NCBI GenBank assembly: GCA_001683735.1
Contig: LUGG01000007.1
Location: 1,674,001 to 1,738,000, forward strand
Reading direction: 5' to 3'
DNA length: 64,000 nucleotides
Source of the DNA: Grifola frondosa
Lineage: Eukaryota > Basidiomycota > Agaricomycetes > Polyporales > Grifolaceae
Part shown: positions 12,277 through 25,080 of the stretch, piece after piece
Position numbering within the stretch: position 1 is the first letter of the stretch
Layout: the number at the start of each line of letters is the position of its first letter
The notes under the pieces: model-generated
Told to the model about the DNA's origin: nothing
Databases searched by the model: none
Seen by the model: only the letters and a program-made list of their open reading frames with translations
Program-made: the position numbers and the translations under genes

Positions 12277-13294
12277 ATGCAACTATCAGGTACAGAGGAC
12301 GAAACGAACCTCGTCGACCCAGATCAACCTCCCGCTCAACCTGAGGATGCCCTGAGTGACAGCGACGAAGAGGATGATGGGCCTTTTGACTACTCCAAAT
12401 CCCCTGAATATGTTTCTCCTCGTCAATGTGCGAACACCGTCCGCCGGGACCACATGCGCTGTCTTCTGTGCGGCAGGAAGGATGATTTATCTATCTTGCG
12501 CCTCCTGGCAAACACCGACATGGAGGAGGAGACTTTGGTATGTATCACGCGTTGAACGCCGACATATCGTCTCTGATAGCGTCGTTTCAGTTCATGTGGT
12601 TGAAACGTTTCGGGGTCATACCTGCGCATTACGACCGCAACCACCTCGCCAACCTGATGACCGGTAAGCAGGATTTTCGCCCGGTGCGGACTTGCATAAC
12701 GCCTTCATCCCCAGTATGCGCCGATCATAACAAGGCGTATAGGCAGGGAGTCTGGCGCCTCGTCCCATGCGCCGCTCTACGCAAAGACATGCTGACCAAC
12801 ATTCCCGCCGAGCGGGAAGACGCCGCCCAGCACGAGGATGCCCAACCGCGCGCACCCGCCTCACAAATAGAAGTAAGCCAGCCCTCTCACCGCACTCTCC
12901 CTCTCTCTCGCTCGTTCTGAACGCCCACTATTTTCAGCCCACAGCACATCTCATGGACCTCGTCGTCTTCTGCCCAGACCACATGCCCAGTCTCTCCGGA
13001 CTCGACGCCTTTAATGGTTCCGACTTCCCGGCGGACACGAATATGCCACCGCAGACCTTCTGCAGGGTCCTGCCCGAGTCCCTGCTCCTCCCTGTCAACC
13101 CATACCTCGCCTATGCCGGTTCGCTCAGGATGATGCGTGCGACCTACTGGCCCCGCCCAGACGCTGCACTGGCAACTCTGGAGTATGAATGCCTGGAAAT
13201 CCGCCGGATGTGGAATGACTCGGTGCTGTCGAAGTTGCAGAATCCGTTGGGGTCCTTAAGCACATTGTATATACCCATGTATCGTAGTCCGTGA
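12277..13294 (+). CDS. HNH-nuclease-domain-like protein, four exons
   Basis: Exons 12277-12537, 12591-12663, 12715-12872 and 12938-13294 join in frame to 282 residues. All three introns are GT-AG (50-65 nt), and this is one of the few genes here free of frameshifts. After an acidic N-terminus (LSDSDEEDDGPFDY) comes RCLLCGRK, then HYDRNHLANLMTVCADHNKA and GVWRLVP. CxxC followed by His/Asn-rich HYDRN..L..LC..H and a W..VP end matches the HNH_2-like domain common in basidiomycete genomes. The C-terminal 115 residues (LVVFCPDHMP..) are unfamiliar. Such genes are multicopy in mushrooms and their cellular role is unknown. It lies between GT2-A and GT2-B with no obvious link to either. Confidence 0.75.
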
Positions 13295-13299
13295 AAGTT

Positions 13300-13600
13300 C
13301 TCCGGCCAGATATCTATGTAGCCAATGCGCGAATATCATACCTGCGAGTAGCACCATTGGGAGACCGACATTACAATTGTGCGTTATTAACCTTACATTG
13401 ACCTCGATAAACCAACACGTCAAAATGACACGACTAATACTTAAACGAGAGTAAGCGAGCAGCAGAACACGACACGACACGACACGACACATTACCACTG
13501 GCCAGATATCTATGCGACCAGTCCGCGAATACCGTACCAAACTACACAACGTCTATAGCGCGTTCGAGCCTTCCGTTCCCGACACCGACACTGATACTGA
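13300..13600. repeat. Short direct duplication and ACACG microsatellite
   Basis: ggccagatatctatg followed by similar 30-bp text occurs near 13310 and again near 13499. Between them lies (ACACG)n at 13468-13491. A second simple run of GACACC/GACACT units occurs at 13580-13607. All lie between the convergent ends of the HNH-type gene and GT2-B. Confidence 0.6.
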
Positions 13601-13729
13601 CACCGACAAAAGGAAGCCAAAAAAAAAGGAGACCAAACGAGAGTATTCCGACAGTCCAAACGAGGGGCAACACAAAGTAAAGACAGGGGATAGGGACAGG
13701 TATAGAGAGGAGAGGTATGCTTGGTGAAA

Positions 13730-16700
13730 TTAGTAAGAGAAGATCATGAACACGGGTTGAGCAGAATCTAACGAGGTCTAGTCGTCAGCCAACGTCGCCT
13801 CTACGTGGGAGATGACAGACACGTACCGGGTACAAGATATGGCACCCAGCCACGATCCTACACGCCACCATCAGCTTCCGAACCACACGCCAACACACCA
13901 AAAAAAAGAGAGAGAGACGCACGCAAGCGGGACGATCACCGCCCAGTCCCCCAAAAATCCGCCACCCAATCGGCACCACATCCGTCGACAACAGCACCAT
14001 CGCGGCAATGAACGCGAACGAAATCACGAGCGAGATCCAGAACCGCTTCAGGATCTTCGGCACCTCCAGCCAGAAGTTCGACCGCTCCACCTCCTTCTTC
14101 GTCGCGCCCCACGTGATATTGTACGAGAACAGATGCGCCAGTAGCGCCTGCGACAGGTGGATGCTGAGCCCGCCGAAAAAGAAGAAGCTGTGAGCCGAGG
14201 TGCGTATCGGTCAGTTGGCCATGGCGAGTGACGGATAAATCCTGGGAAAGCACTAAGAAGGGGATCCAGGTCAGGTTTTCCGTCACCGCGTCGAGCAAGC
14301 TGCGCGTGCCGAGACGATATTCGAGCATCGTGAATCCGACGTTACCGGCCCAGGGAAAACGACCGTGCACGCCAGCCAGATCTCGAAGCTGTGCTCATAG
14401 TAGTCGTCGATCTGTCCGTGCGAATCATACGAGCGTCAGACGAGACGTGTCAAGGTACACGAGCGCGCTGGAGCTACGCACGCCGATGTTCCACCCGAGC
14501 AGGAAGTAATTCATCGCCGACAGTATCGCAGCGCCTGCGAGCGCATCTGTCATAACACACACCCGTCAGTTCGATGCAACGCACAACACCACATATCCAC
14601 GGCCACCACTCACAGTACGAGAACATGTCTACGACGCAAAGCCGGTGAGTACGAAGAACACCTCAACCAACGATAATGCACACTCACAGGACATCATGCC
14701 GATCTTGTAGTGCAGCGGGGCAGCAGACCACATGAACGTGCGCAGCTGCTTCGTCACCGGGCCCTTCCGGAACCAATAAATGAGCGGGTTGAATATCAGC
14801 TCGTTGCAACCTACACCATTCCCTCGTCAGCACGCGCCCTCGCACCCGCGCCGCACTCACCATACGAATACTTCTGCCACCGATTCAGCTCATCGTCGCA
14901 CGTCAACGACACGCCCTCCTTGAACCCTCGATTCGAATACGTCGCCCACCGAATAATATACCCCCGCAGCATCAACCGCAACGCCATATCAAAGTCCTCC
15001 GACACGTTCGCCTCGCTCCATATCTTCCTCACCCCATCCGCCTCGTCCACGAACGCCGCGTCCTGCAGCGCGCTCCACCGCAAAAACGCATTATGCCCCA
15101 CGAACGGCGCCACCTCCCGTTCGCGCAGCACATCGAGATGCACCGGTTGATCCGCCGCGTAAAATGCGTGATCCCGCTCTCGAAGTAGTGGAACGCCACC
15201 TGCATCACGTCCGACTCGTGCTGGATGATCCACCTCGGGGCACTCCGCCAGCTCGCGCGCAGCGTCACGGAAACAGTCCTCGGGCACGATCGTGTCAGAG
15301 TCTACGATCAGGATCAGCTCGCCCATACGCAGCGACTTGCCGTTGCACGCCCACGGCTTCCACCGCCGCCCGCTCTCCTCGTAGATCTCCTCCACCGCCA
15401 TCTCCATCGCCCGGTCCTCCAAGTTCTCCTCCTCGAGTCCATCGCCAACGCTACTCCGGGATGCCGCCTCGGCTTCGAGTGCGAGTAAATTCCTCTCGAG
15501 CTTCAGAGACAGTGCCAGGCCGTAATTCATATTCGACGCCTTCTTGAACCGCCCGCGCGCTTGTACCCATCCGGTGCGCTGCTGTGTGGTGGACGCGCGA
15601 CCCAGCCAATATTATGGTCCGCATAGAACGCGATGCGCTCCTGGCGTTCCTCCTCGCCGATCAGCTGCAGACCGTCGTCGTGCACGAAGATGGATGACGT
15701 CCCGCCTTGCCGCGCATATGTCTGCATCGCCTTCTTCAACGAGTACACCGAGGGCGCGCTGCGCAGATCACGATCGCCATTAGCATTTCGCGATCGAGCC
15801 AAGATACGCGCCGATCGAGGCGGCACTATCGATCGACGCGCATCACGAACTATTAACGAGTACTCACATGGTTTCCTTCAGACTTTCCTTGTAGACGGGC
15901 ATCTCCACGGTGATATGCGGCAGGTTCGCGTCGACGAGCTTGTTCGGCGCGGGAGGCACTGCGGAGTAGTACTTTGAATTTTCGTGGAACTGTGCGACGG
16001 GTCCCAGCCTGCATCGATCGCCTTCAGTGCCAGAATCATGTCAGAAAGCACACCACGGGCGGCACGTACACGTATGTTACATTGGTGACAATCATGAGCG
16101 AGAAGAACTGAACATGAATACGTCAGCCGTGATAGCCAACGAGACACGGAAGAGGATGATAGTCACCAGGGAAACACAGAACAGAAATGGAACGGTGACC
16201 AGAAGCGCAAACCGTGACCAGCTCCCGTCAAGCAGGGATTCCTCGAGGAGCACGCTAACACCGTTCCCGATGAAGACTGCGCCCACCCACGATCGGTCAG
16301 CACAAATTCGAAGCTCAAAAGGAAAGAACGCCACATACACAATGACAGCGCAGCGCCGAGGCCCGAATACACCGGGGCGAGCAGCCGCGTGGGGCGCAGG
16401 GACGGTCCCTCTGCGGTCTTCTCGACGTCGTTCCCATCCGAAATCCAGTAGCTCAGCCCGCAGTTCCGCTTCTTCTTCTTCATAGTCTTGTCCTTCACGA
16501 CGACCTCCTTCTCGCTGATGACCTCCTTGGTCTTCTCGGTAAGGTTGACGTCCGAACCGATGGTGGACGGCGCGATGGATCCTGCAAGGCTGGTGAAGGC
16601 GGAGCGCTGGTTCACACGAGCTTGATGAGCTTGTCCTCGAAGTCGCGACACGTCGGGATGATGTTGTCGAGGTTGTATGACCAAATGACGAGCACCCGTT

Positions 16701-17979
16701 CGTCGCGCTGCGGGGCAATATCTTATTAGCAAGTGCGAATTCGATAGATGCATGACGGCAATGAATGAACTCGTCGTGAAACGCGATCGCCTGCTCCAAA
16801 CGCTCGGCGCAAATCGTTCGCGGGAACATCATACAAGTGGAGCCATTTACCGGGGAACGCCCATAGTCATGCCCGGCACTCGGCGTCGTCGATTTCACAT
16901 GCAAGTTACTCTCTTCAATGCAAATCAACCTGACCTCCAGAAGAGATCGCGCAGCAATGATCGGCACTGGGGTTACCCCGAAAATGAACCTCACATCAGA
17001 GCCTCATCAAGTTGACTTCCGCATGGAAATGAAGGGCGCTTGGGAAGACACGAAACTCGCAGAACACGAAGCCTCGCGAGAGAAACGGCAGGAGAGCGTA
17101 AAGTTGTGGCTCACTGCAAGCACCACAACAGTGAATAGCAACACTCTTGTGGAGAACGAAAACCGAAACGCGCAGAGAGAGAGGACCGCAGACCAGGAAA
17201 TCCGTAGAGCGCAATCGAATGTACAATCAAGCCAAAGGTGACCGCACGAGTTCTGGGAGCAACCAGGGAAATAGAATGCCGGTACCCGGTACTCGGCGCA
17301 AACTCTCATGAACCTCCCTCCCGTGCAAGCTATCACTGAAGACTACCGGCACATAGTAATGGCGTAGTCGCAAACGGCCGCCTCCTCTGCACGAAAGAAG
17401 ACATTTGTAGAGGACGACGCTCGAGGTCGGAGACACAAATATTCGCAAAAGAAAAACATACACGGACCGCCAAGAAAAAGATAACTCACGATAAAAGCCC
17501 ACACTGCTCCTTATCCGCACGCGGCAAAAACACCATCGAGTCCAAAATCTGTATCCTCGTATCCCCATCCACAAAAATCGCCTCCGCCCCTCCTTCCTAC
17601 CCTCTCCAAACCCCAACCCATCAGCACCCACCCACCCAAAAAAAAACACGAAAAACGAAACACGCACACAGTCCCAAGCGCCGCATGAACAGCCGCACTC
17701 CGCATCTTCACCGCCACAACCGGGTTCAGCACGCGCACGGCCGCCTCGAACGGCTCCAGCCACGGATTCTCGTACGGGAACACGCGGAACGTCCCCGCGT
17801 CGACGCGCAGGCACACGCCCGCGTGGATGTTCTCCTCTGATGGCTTGAACCACGCGTCGCCCTGCGTCTGCACCGCGCACATTCAGCCTTCAGCGTGCGC
17901 AAGGGGAGAAGGGCGGGAGGGGCGGGCGTACCTGTTTGAAGATGTGGTGCAAGAGAGCGTCGTAGGCGTCGTAGTCCAT
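13730..17979 (-). CDS. GT2-B: membrane glycosyltransferase family 2, frameshifted
   Basis: Read from ATG at 17979 (exon 1 encodes MDYDAYDALLHHIFKQ, 17979-17932) to TAA at 13732-13730. It has the family layout: N-terminal TQGDAWFKPSEENIHAGVCL block, a Lys-rich KKKKRNCGLSYWI stretch, two membrane segments, a GT2 core with VHDDGLQL, VDSDT (variant of VDADT), VAPFVGHNAFL, SEDFDMAL and ELNRWQKYSYG, then a multi-span C-terminus. The probable reaction is processive transfer of a sugar nucleotide across the membrane, as in chitin or hyaluronan synthases. Frame breaks are visible near 17472, 16625, 15557, 15232 (2 nt), 15110, 13960 and 13748; the 15232 and 15110 breaks cancel each other. Codons end mostly in G or C, unlike GT2-A and GT2-C. 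Intron 3 is greatly enlarged. The frameshifts are more likely assembly errors than decay, because start and splice sites are intact. Confidence 0.75.
16715..17465 (-). other. Enlarged intron 3 of GT2-B
   Basis: The exon ending CG.FI (near 17470) and the next exon RDERVLVIWSYN (near 16706) are separated by about 750 nt, whereas the same intron of GT2-C is 58 nt. The extra sequence contains a plus-strand open frame at 16918-17241 of unknown nature. No terminal repeats were found. It could be a decayed insertion. Confidence 0.55.
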
Positions 17980-19134
17980 TGGGGCAAAGAGCGGCGGGAG
18001 AGTAGACTGGGCTGGGATTCGGGAAGGGGGCCGGAGGAGGGTGAGAGGGAGGGGAAGGGAGGGAGGAGGGGCGGAGGACGACGGGTGCGAGCAGGAGGCC
18101 AAGGACCGGCGCATGCTTTTAACACAGCACCGCGATGGATTGGGGAGCCCGGATCCGAGATCCAACGCACGACAGCTCTTCGAATCGGCGTCGAATCTGG
18201 GACTCGTTAATTAATATTAATGTTAATGTTTGCGGAGGGGGGGGGGGAGAGCGGGACTGGGATAGCACCAGATGGACAAGACAGGATAGAATAGGAGGGG
18301 GTCGAGAAGAGGGTGAGACGCCGGCGCGTTGTGTGCGTCGAGGCGAAGTTGATGGACAGCTGAGACTGGCGGGTGCTGATACCTTGATGGAACGAGCCCA
18401 GCACGGTAGGTCTTCGTCCTAGTGCGTCCTGGCATGAACATAAGTAGATCTCCTACCGATGTGATCCAGGCACGCACGATTCAGAGGCGTTTGACCGGCC
18501 GAACCACCGAACCCCGCACAAATCCTGCCACATCCATTCCCATCCCGAGCAGCTGCAGCTCGCCACTGAACGTGAACGTGAACGTTGAAACGTTGAACGT
18601 TGAACATTCAAACACAAATGCTTATCGCCAGCGTGCAGGCTCCGGTCCACAACCCAACCCAGCACTCGTCCGCGACATCATCATATCGCCCGTCCATCTG
18701 GAACCCATCCGCACCCGATCCACAGGCCACCCACCCACCTTCCATTTCCCTCGATGCAATACTACCGTCCGTCCGTCTCGGATGTACACAACACGCCTCA
18801 TCCACGCCCCGCAATACACTTATTCTACGCCATGATCGCGACCAAACGCCCATCTTCCCACCCCCATCACAACTCTACGCCCCAGGAAGGAAAGATGGTG
18901 CATTAGCAATGATGCGCGACCGTCGATAGCACGTCCCCAATTGAATACTGAGTCCTCGTCGCCATTCAGTCCTCTACACGCCGGCGCCTGAGCGGCTGGG
19001 AACAAATGCACATAAGTAAGTACTTGTAGATAGATAGATATAGGAACCGGGCTGGCTAGGATGCAGAGTGCGGCGTGCGCGACGCCAGGGCGGGCCGCAG
19101 CGTATCCCGCACGTATCTAGGGTCCTGCTCGCGA

Positions 19135-19395
19135 ACCTGGAATGGGGAGAACGATACTTATTGTCAGGGGAGACTCTGATAACATACGCCGCAGAAGAGC
19201 TGGAGGGATCCGCAAGTCGAAGTACTAGTCGTTCCTGTCCTGTCCCGTCCATAAGCGAACCTCGAATGGGGATAAGTAGCAGCATCACGGGAGATAACAT
19301 ACGCCGCAAAAGGTGCTCGAGGGATCCGCATGTCCAAGTACTAGTACTAGTCGTTCCTGTCCTGTCCTGTCCTGTCCTGTCCTGTCCTGTCTTGT
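19135..19395. repeat. Tandem duplication of about 120 bp ending in a CCTGT microsatellite
   Basis: Two related copies (about 19135-19248 and 19260-19360) share gaatggg, agataacatacgccgca, gagggatccgca, agtactagt and tcgttcctgtcctgtcc. The second copy runs into seven CCTGT units (19356-19390). Confidence 0.7.
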
Positions 19396-19683
19396 CCTCG
19401 ACACACCGGGGCGCCCTGAGTGCGCGCCGCGACGCAATCCACACATACTTACGTACCAGATAAGAAAGACCCCCGTCTTCTGCATCCCCGCCAGGCCGGC
19501 GAACAACGGTTAAAAGCACCAGTGTCAAATGAATTCGGCCCTGCATTGCCAGCTGAGATGGTTCTGGAACTGGAAGATGTTGAAGATGTGTGATGTCAGG
19601 CGTCGCTGGGCATGATGTATCAGTGATTATCAGCCGCTGGGCAGCTGGGCGTGAACTCGCGATGGTCGAAGATCGGACGGGCA

Positions 19684-19818
19684 CGTCGCAGTAAGCTAGT
19701 AGTACTTACTGTACAGCAAACGTCGAACAGTGGTTGCAGAGTTGGAACTTGGAAGTTGGCCAACCGTCGTAGTAAGCTAGTAGTACAGCAAACGTCGAAC
19801 AGCCAACATTGGAACTTG
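19684..19818. repeat. Tandem duplication of about 80 bp
   Basis: agtaagctagtagtac and acagcaaacgtcgaacag occur at 19690-19732 and again at 19770-19803. The first copy has an extra ttactgt between the two blocks. tggaacttgg also recurs in each unit. Confidence 0.7.
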
Positions 19819-21623
19819 GCGCGGCGTGACGATCGGTCTCGGGTCACATGCGCAGCACGTACCGTCACGGCGGCGCGATCGCGCGTCGATATACATCCGC
19901 GCGTCCTCTCCCCCGCACGCTCAAACCACTTAAATTCCGCTCACCTCAACCTCAACTTCGCTCAGTACTCATCTCTCCGCAAAACCCATACAACATCCAC
20001 GCGCACGCAATTGAGACACACAAATACTCAAGCGCTTCCTGCGAAACCGATCTCCGCTTCCAGCCCTGGCCCTGGCTTCACGCTCCGCAGAAACTCCCCC
20101 CAACTCAGCAGCCTGCAGCCCGCGACCGGCCCCTCCCATCCCTCTATTCCACCCGTACACGTGTAGATTATGCCCGTTCCTTAATCAGGGCACGGGTGAC
20201 AGCGCGGGAACGGCGTGCATACAGGCGCCGCGCACGACGGGCGCAGCAGAGAGAGGAAGAGAAGAGTGGGGTGGGCCGAGAGGGATAAGTAAGTATGTGT
20301 GCACAGCCACGTACGGTCTGAGCATTTTTGAGTGTGGGAGGGGCTCGGACGGTGCGTGTGCCGGTGCCAGCTACGGGGCAACGGTGCCCCTGCGCAAGCA
20401 CAGTCAGCTAGATCGGGTTGTGCGGGTGTTGTGCGTGCGTAGGGAACGTCTCTGTCCGCCGGTCGAATACGAAGTCGAAGGCGGGGTATACTTATGCCTG
20501 CAGGGCGGAACGGACCCTAGGCGCCGGAGGATGGAGTGTCCGTCGATCACGCGCGTCTTCGATTGAGTTGGCGTTCGCACGGTCATTGCAAGTTCCGTCC
20601 AATTAGTTCGCCGCGCTTCATTATAGTGCACGCTTCCCTGCTCCACGCACGCCTTAACGGCAATGACGCTGCTTTTTTGGGCGACGGGGGCGGGGCGCAT
20701 CGGTGCCACGTAGCGGGCTGTGCGGCGCTGGCGAACACCGGCGCGTGGGCGGCGCCGAAGAGAAGGAGGGTGCTGCTCGTATGTGTGGGCCGGGACAGAC
20801 CGTCGGCCTGCGACGAGGAGATCTGGCCTTGATTAACATAGCTCGGGCGGACTTTAGGGAACGGAGCTGTCGCTCGCCTGTCGCAGCCAGGAACACCCGC
20901 GACGTCCGGAGCGAATCCATATTCGTCCATCAGTGTCAACCCACCCGCTGGCTCCTCCGCCTGCTGAGGAGGCAATAGCAGCGAGTGGTGCTTCCGTCCT
21001 GGGCCTTGCAATTCTCGCAGCCGCGCCGCGACTGGCTGCAGCCATTGCCATCGCGGCTGCGTGGGACGAAAAGCTGGCTATCGCGATGTGTGGCCGAGCG
21101 ATGTCGCAAATCGCTCCTCATTCGGCTGCACACTCCTGCGTGCCGAGGAAGATAGAGTAGCGAGAACGCGAAGGCGAGAGCGAAGATGCAGGGGAGATGC
21201 GTACCTATGCGTGCACGGATGCGTTTAATGGAAGAGGCTGCATGGCTGGCCCTGCTCCTTGGCGCTGCTCCATGTCCCTGCTTCCTCCATTCACTTCCTC
21301 CGACGACGTCTCCCATACAATTCGCTGTCCATCAGCCCCTCGACACTCTTCGACAGCAGCTTCCACTGTCGGACACTCTTGCATCAGCCCCTCTTACTCC
21401 TCCATCCAGATGTCACCGCACAATCTCGCTCTCCGACCACTTCTCCTTAAGAGTCTCCTCCACCGACGTGCCCAATCCCCGTAGTGTCCCCGCATCCCCA
21501 GGCACTCTCCACCCCCTACCGCCCCCGGCAACTTCCCTCCCATGTCCCTCGCCCCTCCCCCATCGACCCCTCTTCAAGCTCGGCCTACTCCTCCACCGAG
21601 CACCTCCCCCGCCCATCCCCACA

Positions 21624-23494
21624 ATGAGCTCCAAGCGCGAACGTCCCCCCCAGTCCCCCCAGCCCCTCTTCTACGTCGACCAGAGCACCCCCGCAGACAC
21701 CCCCGACGAAGCGCGCCGCGACCCCTTCCGCACCCCAGACATCTCCGTCCCCGGCACGCCCAAGAGCGGCGTCAGCAACCCCTTCTCCGCGCCCTCCAGC
21801 GTCGTCTCCTTCAGCGCAGAACAGATGCTGCACCACAGCAACCCCAGCACCACCTCCGTGCCCGGCTCGTACTTCCCCAATGCCACCCCGTCCGCCCCGC
21901 ACTCGCGCCCCAACACGGGCGGCAGCCGCGTCAGCGTGCGCTCGGCGCTGCGCAACAGCACGACGGACCTGCATATCCGCGAAGTCCGCAGCCGCCGCCA
22001 ACTCCGCGACGGGCCACGCGCACACGCGCAGCTCGTTCATGTCCCCGCCTGCGCTGCCGCGCCGCGCGACCGTCATCGAGCCCGACGGCGCGAGCGCGAT
22101 GGTCCCGCGTGCGGCGAAGCGCGCGCGCTCGAGCATGCTCATGGGCGAGGTTAGCAAGCCGTGGCTCACGGACAAGGACGTGTACGGCCGTCTCTCGTAC
22201 TGGCTCACTTACCTCGTCGCCATGCTCGGCGTCGTCGGCGCCGCCATTCGCGTGTACTTTAGCTGGGCGCAGCTCCCGCAGCTCGGGAATATGTGTCTCG
22301 TCATGGAGGACAATTTTGATACGTTCGATACGGAGAATACGTGGTTCCAGGAGGTCGACATGGGTGGCTTCGGGTGCGCTCAGCTTTCTTCTCTTCTCGC
22401 TCTGTGTGTCGCGTGCGCTGACGCGTGTGCAGGAACGGCGAGTTCGAAATGACGACCGCATCTCCCAACAACTCCTTCGTACAAGACGGACACCTCTACC
22501 TCGTACCCACCCTCACCTCCGACATCATCGGGCGCGCAGCCGTGCTCGACGGCTACACCTTCAACCTCACCGGGTGCACCAGCGCCAACGCCTCCTCCTG
22601 CGGCGCCGTGTCCAACATCACCGCGCAGACCGTCATCCCCCGGTCATGAGCGCGCGCATCTCCACCATCAACAGCCACCACATCGCGTATGGGCGCGTCG
22701 AGATCAGCGCGAAGCTGCCGCGGGGAGATTGGATTTGGCCCGCGTTGTGGATGTTGCCGGTGCAGAATGTGTATGGGCCGTGGCCGGCGAGTGGGGAGAT
22801 TGATATTATGGAGGCGAGGGGGAATCCCCCGGAGTATGCTGCGCAGTGCGTCCCTTCCCCCTCTCTCTTTTTTTGTTGATGGTGTGAGTTGTGTGCTGAT
22901 GCGGGTGCAGGGGCGTGGACTACGTACGGGGCTCGCTAAACTGGGGTCCCTTCTCCTGGCTAAACGGCGTAAGCAAGACCTTCGGCTGGTGGACGAACCG
23001 CCGAAAAACCTTCGCCGACGCCTTCCACACCTACGCCCTCGAATGGACCCCGCAGTTCATCCGCATCTACGTCGACTCGCGCCTCACCTACATGCTCTAC
23101 CTCCCCCTCACCGAGCCGTTCTTCGCGCGCGGGGACTTTCCGCCGGTGGTGGCGAATGGGTCGGAGTATATTGTGTTGGAGGATCCGTGGAGGAATGGGA
23201 CGAGGAATGTGGCGCCGTTTGATGAGGAGTTTTATTTGATTGTGAATGTGGCGGTTGGTGGGACGAGTGGGTGGTTTCCCGATGGGGTCGGGGGGAAGCC
23301 GTGGCTTGATGCGTCGCTTTGTGAGTTTTTTTTGTTTGAGTTTGGGTGAATGGGTGGGTGGGTGCTGATGTGGTGTTGTAGCGGCGATGAGCGACTTTGC
23401 GCACCAGCAGGACGAGTGGTACGCGACGTGGCCGACGAACATCGCGGATCGCGCGCTCGTGGTGGATTATGTCAAGATGTGGCAGCGCTGCTAG
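21624..23494 (+). CDS. GH16-1: Kre6/Skn1-family beta-glucan synthesis protein
   Basis: Four exons: 21624 to about 22374, 22433 to about 22850, about 22912-23320 and about 23382-23494. The order is a Ser/Pro-rich cytosolic N-terminus (MSSKRERPPQ), one membrane segment (RLSYWLTYLVAMLGVVGAAI), then the lumenal SKN1/GH16 domain. The domain shows FDTFDTENTWFQEV, NGEFEMTT, the catalytic EIDIMEARG motif with both Glu residues, NRRKTFADAFHTYALEW and the end VKMWQRC. This is the layout of type II Golgi/ER proteins needed for beta-1,6-glucan assembly in yeast; that activity is inferred here. Two frame breaks occur: one between about 21980 and 22030, and one at the C run 22637-22641, where one C seems missing. 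It is GC-rich in third positions, like GT2-B, which is divergent from it. Confidence 0.85.
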
Positions 23495-23499
23495 ATTGC

Positions 23500-24110
23500 T
23501 TGTTTACGAAAACACGATAACGACTTGTCAGGCGGCTGTTATGTTTCTGATTCTGTTGGTGTTTCTGATTCTGTTTATTTTTTTCTTTTGTGCTTCTTGG
23601 ACTGTGGGAGGGACGCTCGGGCGTGTATGCGTGCGTAGCTTATTGTGGTATCTACATATCCTTTCTTTCTTTTCGCACTCCCGCTCGTTCGAGGACGGTA
23701 GTGTAGCGATTGCCGTTAGTGGTGTTGTGTTATGTCGGTGTCGGTGTCGGTGTTGTCGAGTTCCTACGCCCCGCCCACCATAACCCCGAGCCCCTCTATC
23801 TTCGATGTCCTGTCCTGTCATGCCACGCCCTGTCTACCTGTCTACGTCGTGTCCCGGACGGATGCAATGTAGCGCCCAGCTATCTAGACTCTAGAGTGCG
23901 GCCCGGCCGCTGCATGCAATTCAATGTAATATATCTATACCCTCCCTCGTCTCTCGTCTTCCGTTCTGTGCGCGTTCGCGAAGTCGAAGGTCCAAGGCGC
24001 AGCATGCGTGGATTGGGCGGGCAGGTGATGGTGGTGGTGCGGCGTATAAGCCCCGTCGTGGTGTGCGGCGTGCGTACGTGCAGACCCTGCTGCGCACCCT
24101 TCAACCCAGT
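23500..24110. other. 3' flank of GH16-1, no gene seen
   Basis: No conserved coding sequence. A short GGTGTC repeat (tgtcggtgtcggtgtcggtgt) lies near 23731-23751. Confidence 0.4.
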
Positions 24111-24114
24111 GGAC

Positions 24115-25080
24115 ATCGGGACTAATGGTGATGTTGGGTGTTTCGAGTTAGGGCACGTCGTGTTGTGTTGGCGTGGACGGGGGCGACGTCGAGGTTATAT
24201 TGTAATGGATTTTATTTTATTTTGTTGTGATGCGCGCGAGGTTTGCTCGGGCCCACCCGTGGAGATAGATGTGTTAGAGTGCAGATAAAGACGCGTCCGC
24301 GCTACGCCCGAGAGAAGGCGCGTGCGGGGGCGAGGGAGTGCGCCCTTCGACTCTATAAAGTCCGGACTGATGCAGATGTCTGATGGTGTGTGTCTTGCGT
24401 CGTGGTCGGGCGCGCGCAATGTCGATATCGTATCGTATTTTATTTTATTTTGATGTATTTCTATTTTATATCGCGCGGGGCAGAGAAATGGCTCGGGTTC
24501 ACTGGCACCCCGTAGAGATGCGTTAGAGATAAAGACGCGTCCGCGCTATGCCCGCCAAGACGTAGGAGGGAAGGCGTGCGCCGGGGCGAGAGAGTGCGCC
24601 CTTCGACCCAATAAATATCCGAACTGATGTCTGATGGCGGGCATTTCGGGCTAGGGCACGTCGTGGTCGGGCGCGCGAGCATCCCCACGACGATTCTGCC
24701 ACCGGCGCGTGCAACGTCCATATCGTATTTTGTTTCATTGTATTTATTTTATTGCGGGCGAGGCTCGGGCCCACCCCGTAGAGATGTGTTCGAGATAAAG
24801 CAGCCTCCGCGCTATGCCCGCCAAGACGCTGTAGGGAAGACGAGGGAGTGCACAATAAAATATCCGGAATGATATCTGATGGTGTATTTCGGGTTAGGGC
24901 GCGTCGTGGTCGGGAGCGCGAGCATCCCCACAACGATTCTGCCACCGGCGCGTGCAACGTCCATATGGTATTTTGTTTTATTGTATTTATTTTATTGCGC
25001 GCGAGGCTCGGGCCCACCCCGTAGAGATGCGTCACAGATAAAGCAGCGTCCGCGCTACGCCCGCGGGAGGGAAGGGGACG
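24115..25080. repeat. Minisatellite array, about four units of 240-265 bp
   Basis: Landmark blocks recur in the same order: a gggctagggcacgtcgtggtcggg-type block, ttctgccaccggcgcgtgc, tatttattttattgc, gaggctcgggcccacccc and gtccgcgctacgcccg. The last block ends near 24310, 24554, 24820 and 25064, so the period is about 245-265 bp. Units 3 and 4 are the most alike. Open frames in the array are by-products of the repeat and I do not call them genes. Confidence 0.85.

Larger units (their letters stand above)
17980..21623. other. 3.6-kb divergent intergenic region between GT2-B and GH16-1
   Basis: No gene is supported. The region must hold the promoters of the two divergent cell-wall genes. It is rich in simple and tandem repeats: a G9 run near 18238-18246, gaacgtt-type repeats near 18570-18605, the duplications listed separately, and pyrimidine-rich tracts (21290-21620) just before the GH16-1 start. 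Confidence 0.5.

Noticed and set aside
16918..17241. ORF inside the enlarged GT2-B intron as a nested gene
   Set aside because: Open frame only; no motif or splice support, so it is noted under the intron.
21542..22879. 445-codon plus-strand open frame
   Set aside because: It is a shadow of GH16-1 in another frame, Arg/Pro-rich without motifs; only its last part coincides with a true GH16-1 segment after an indel.
24885..24900. Telomere-like text gggttaggg
   Set aside because: A single occurrence inside a minisatellite unit, not an array.
24115..25080. CRISPR-like array
   Set aside because: Repeats are long, contiguous and without regular spacers, and the genome is fungal. It is a minisatellite.
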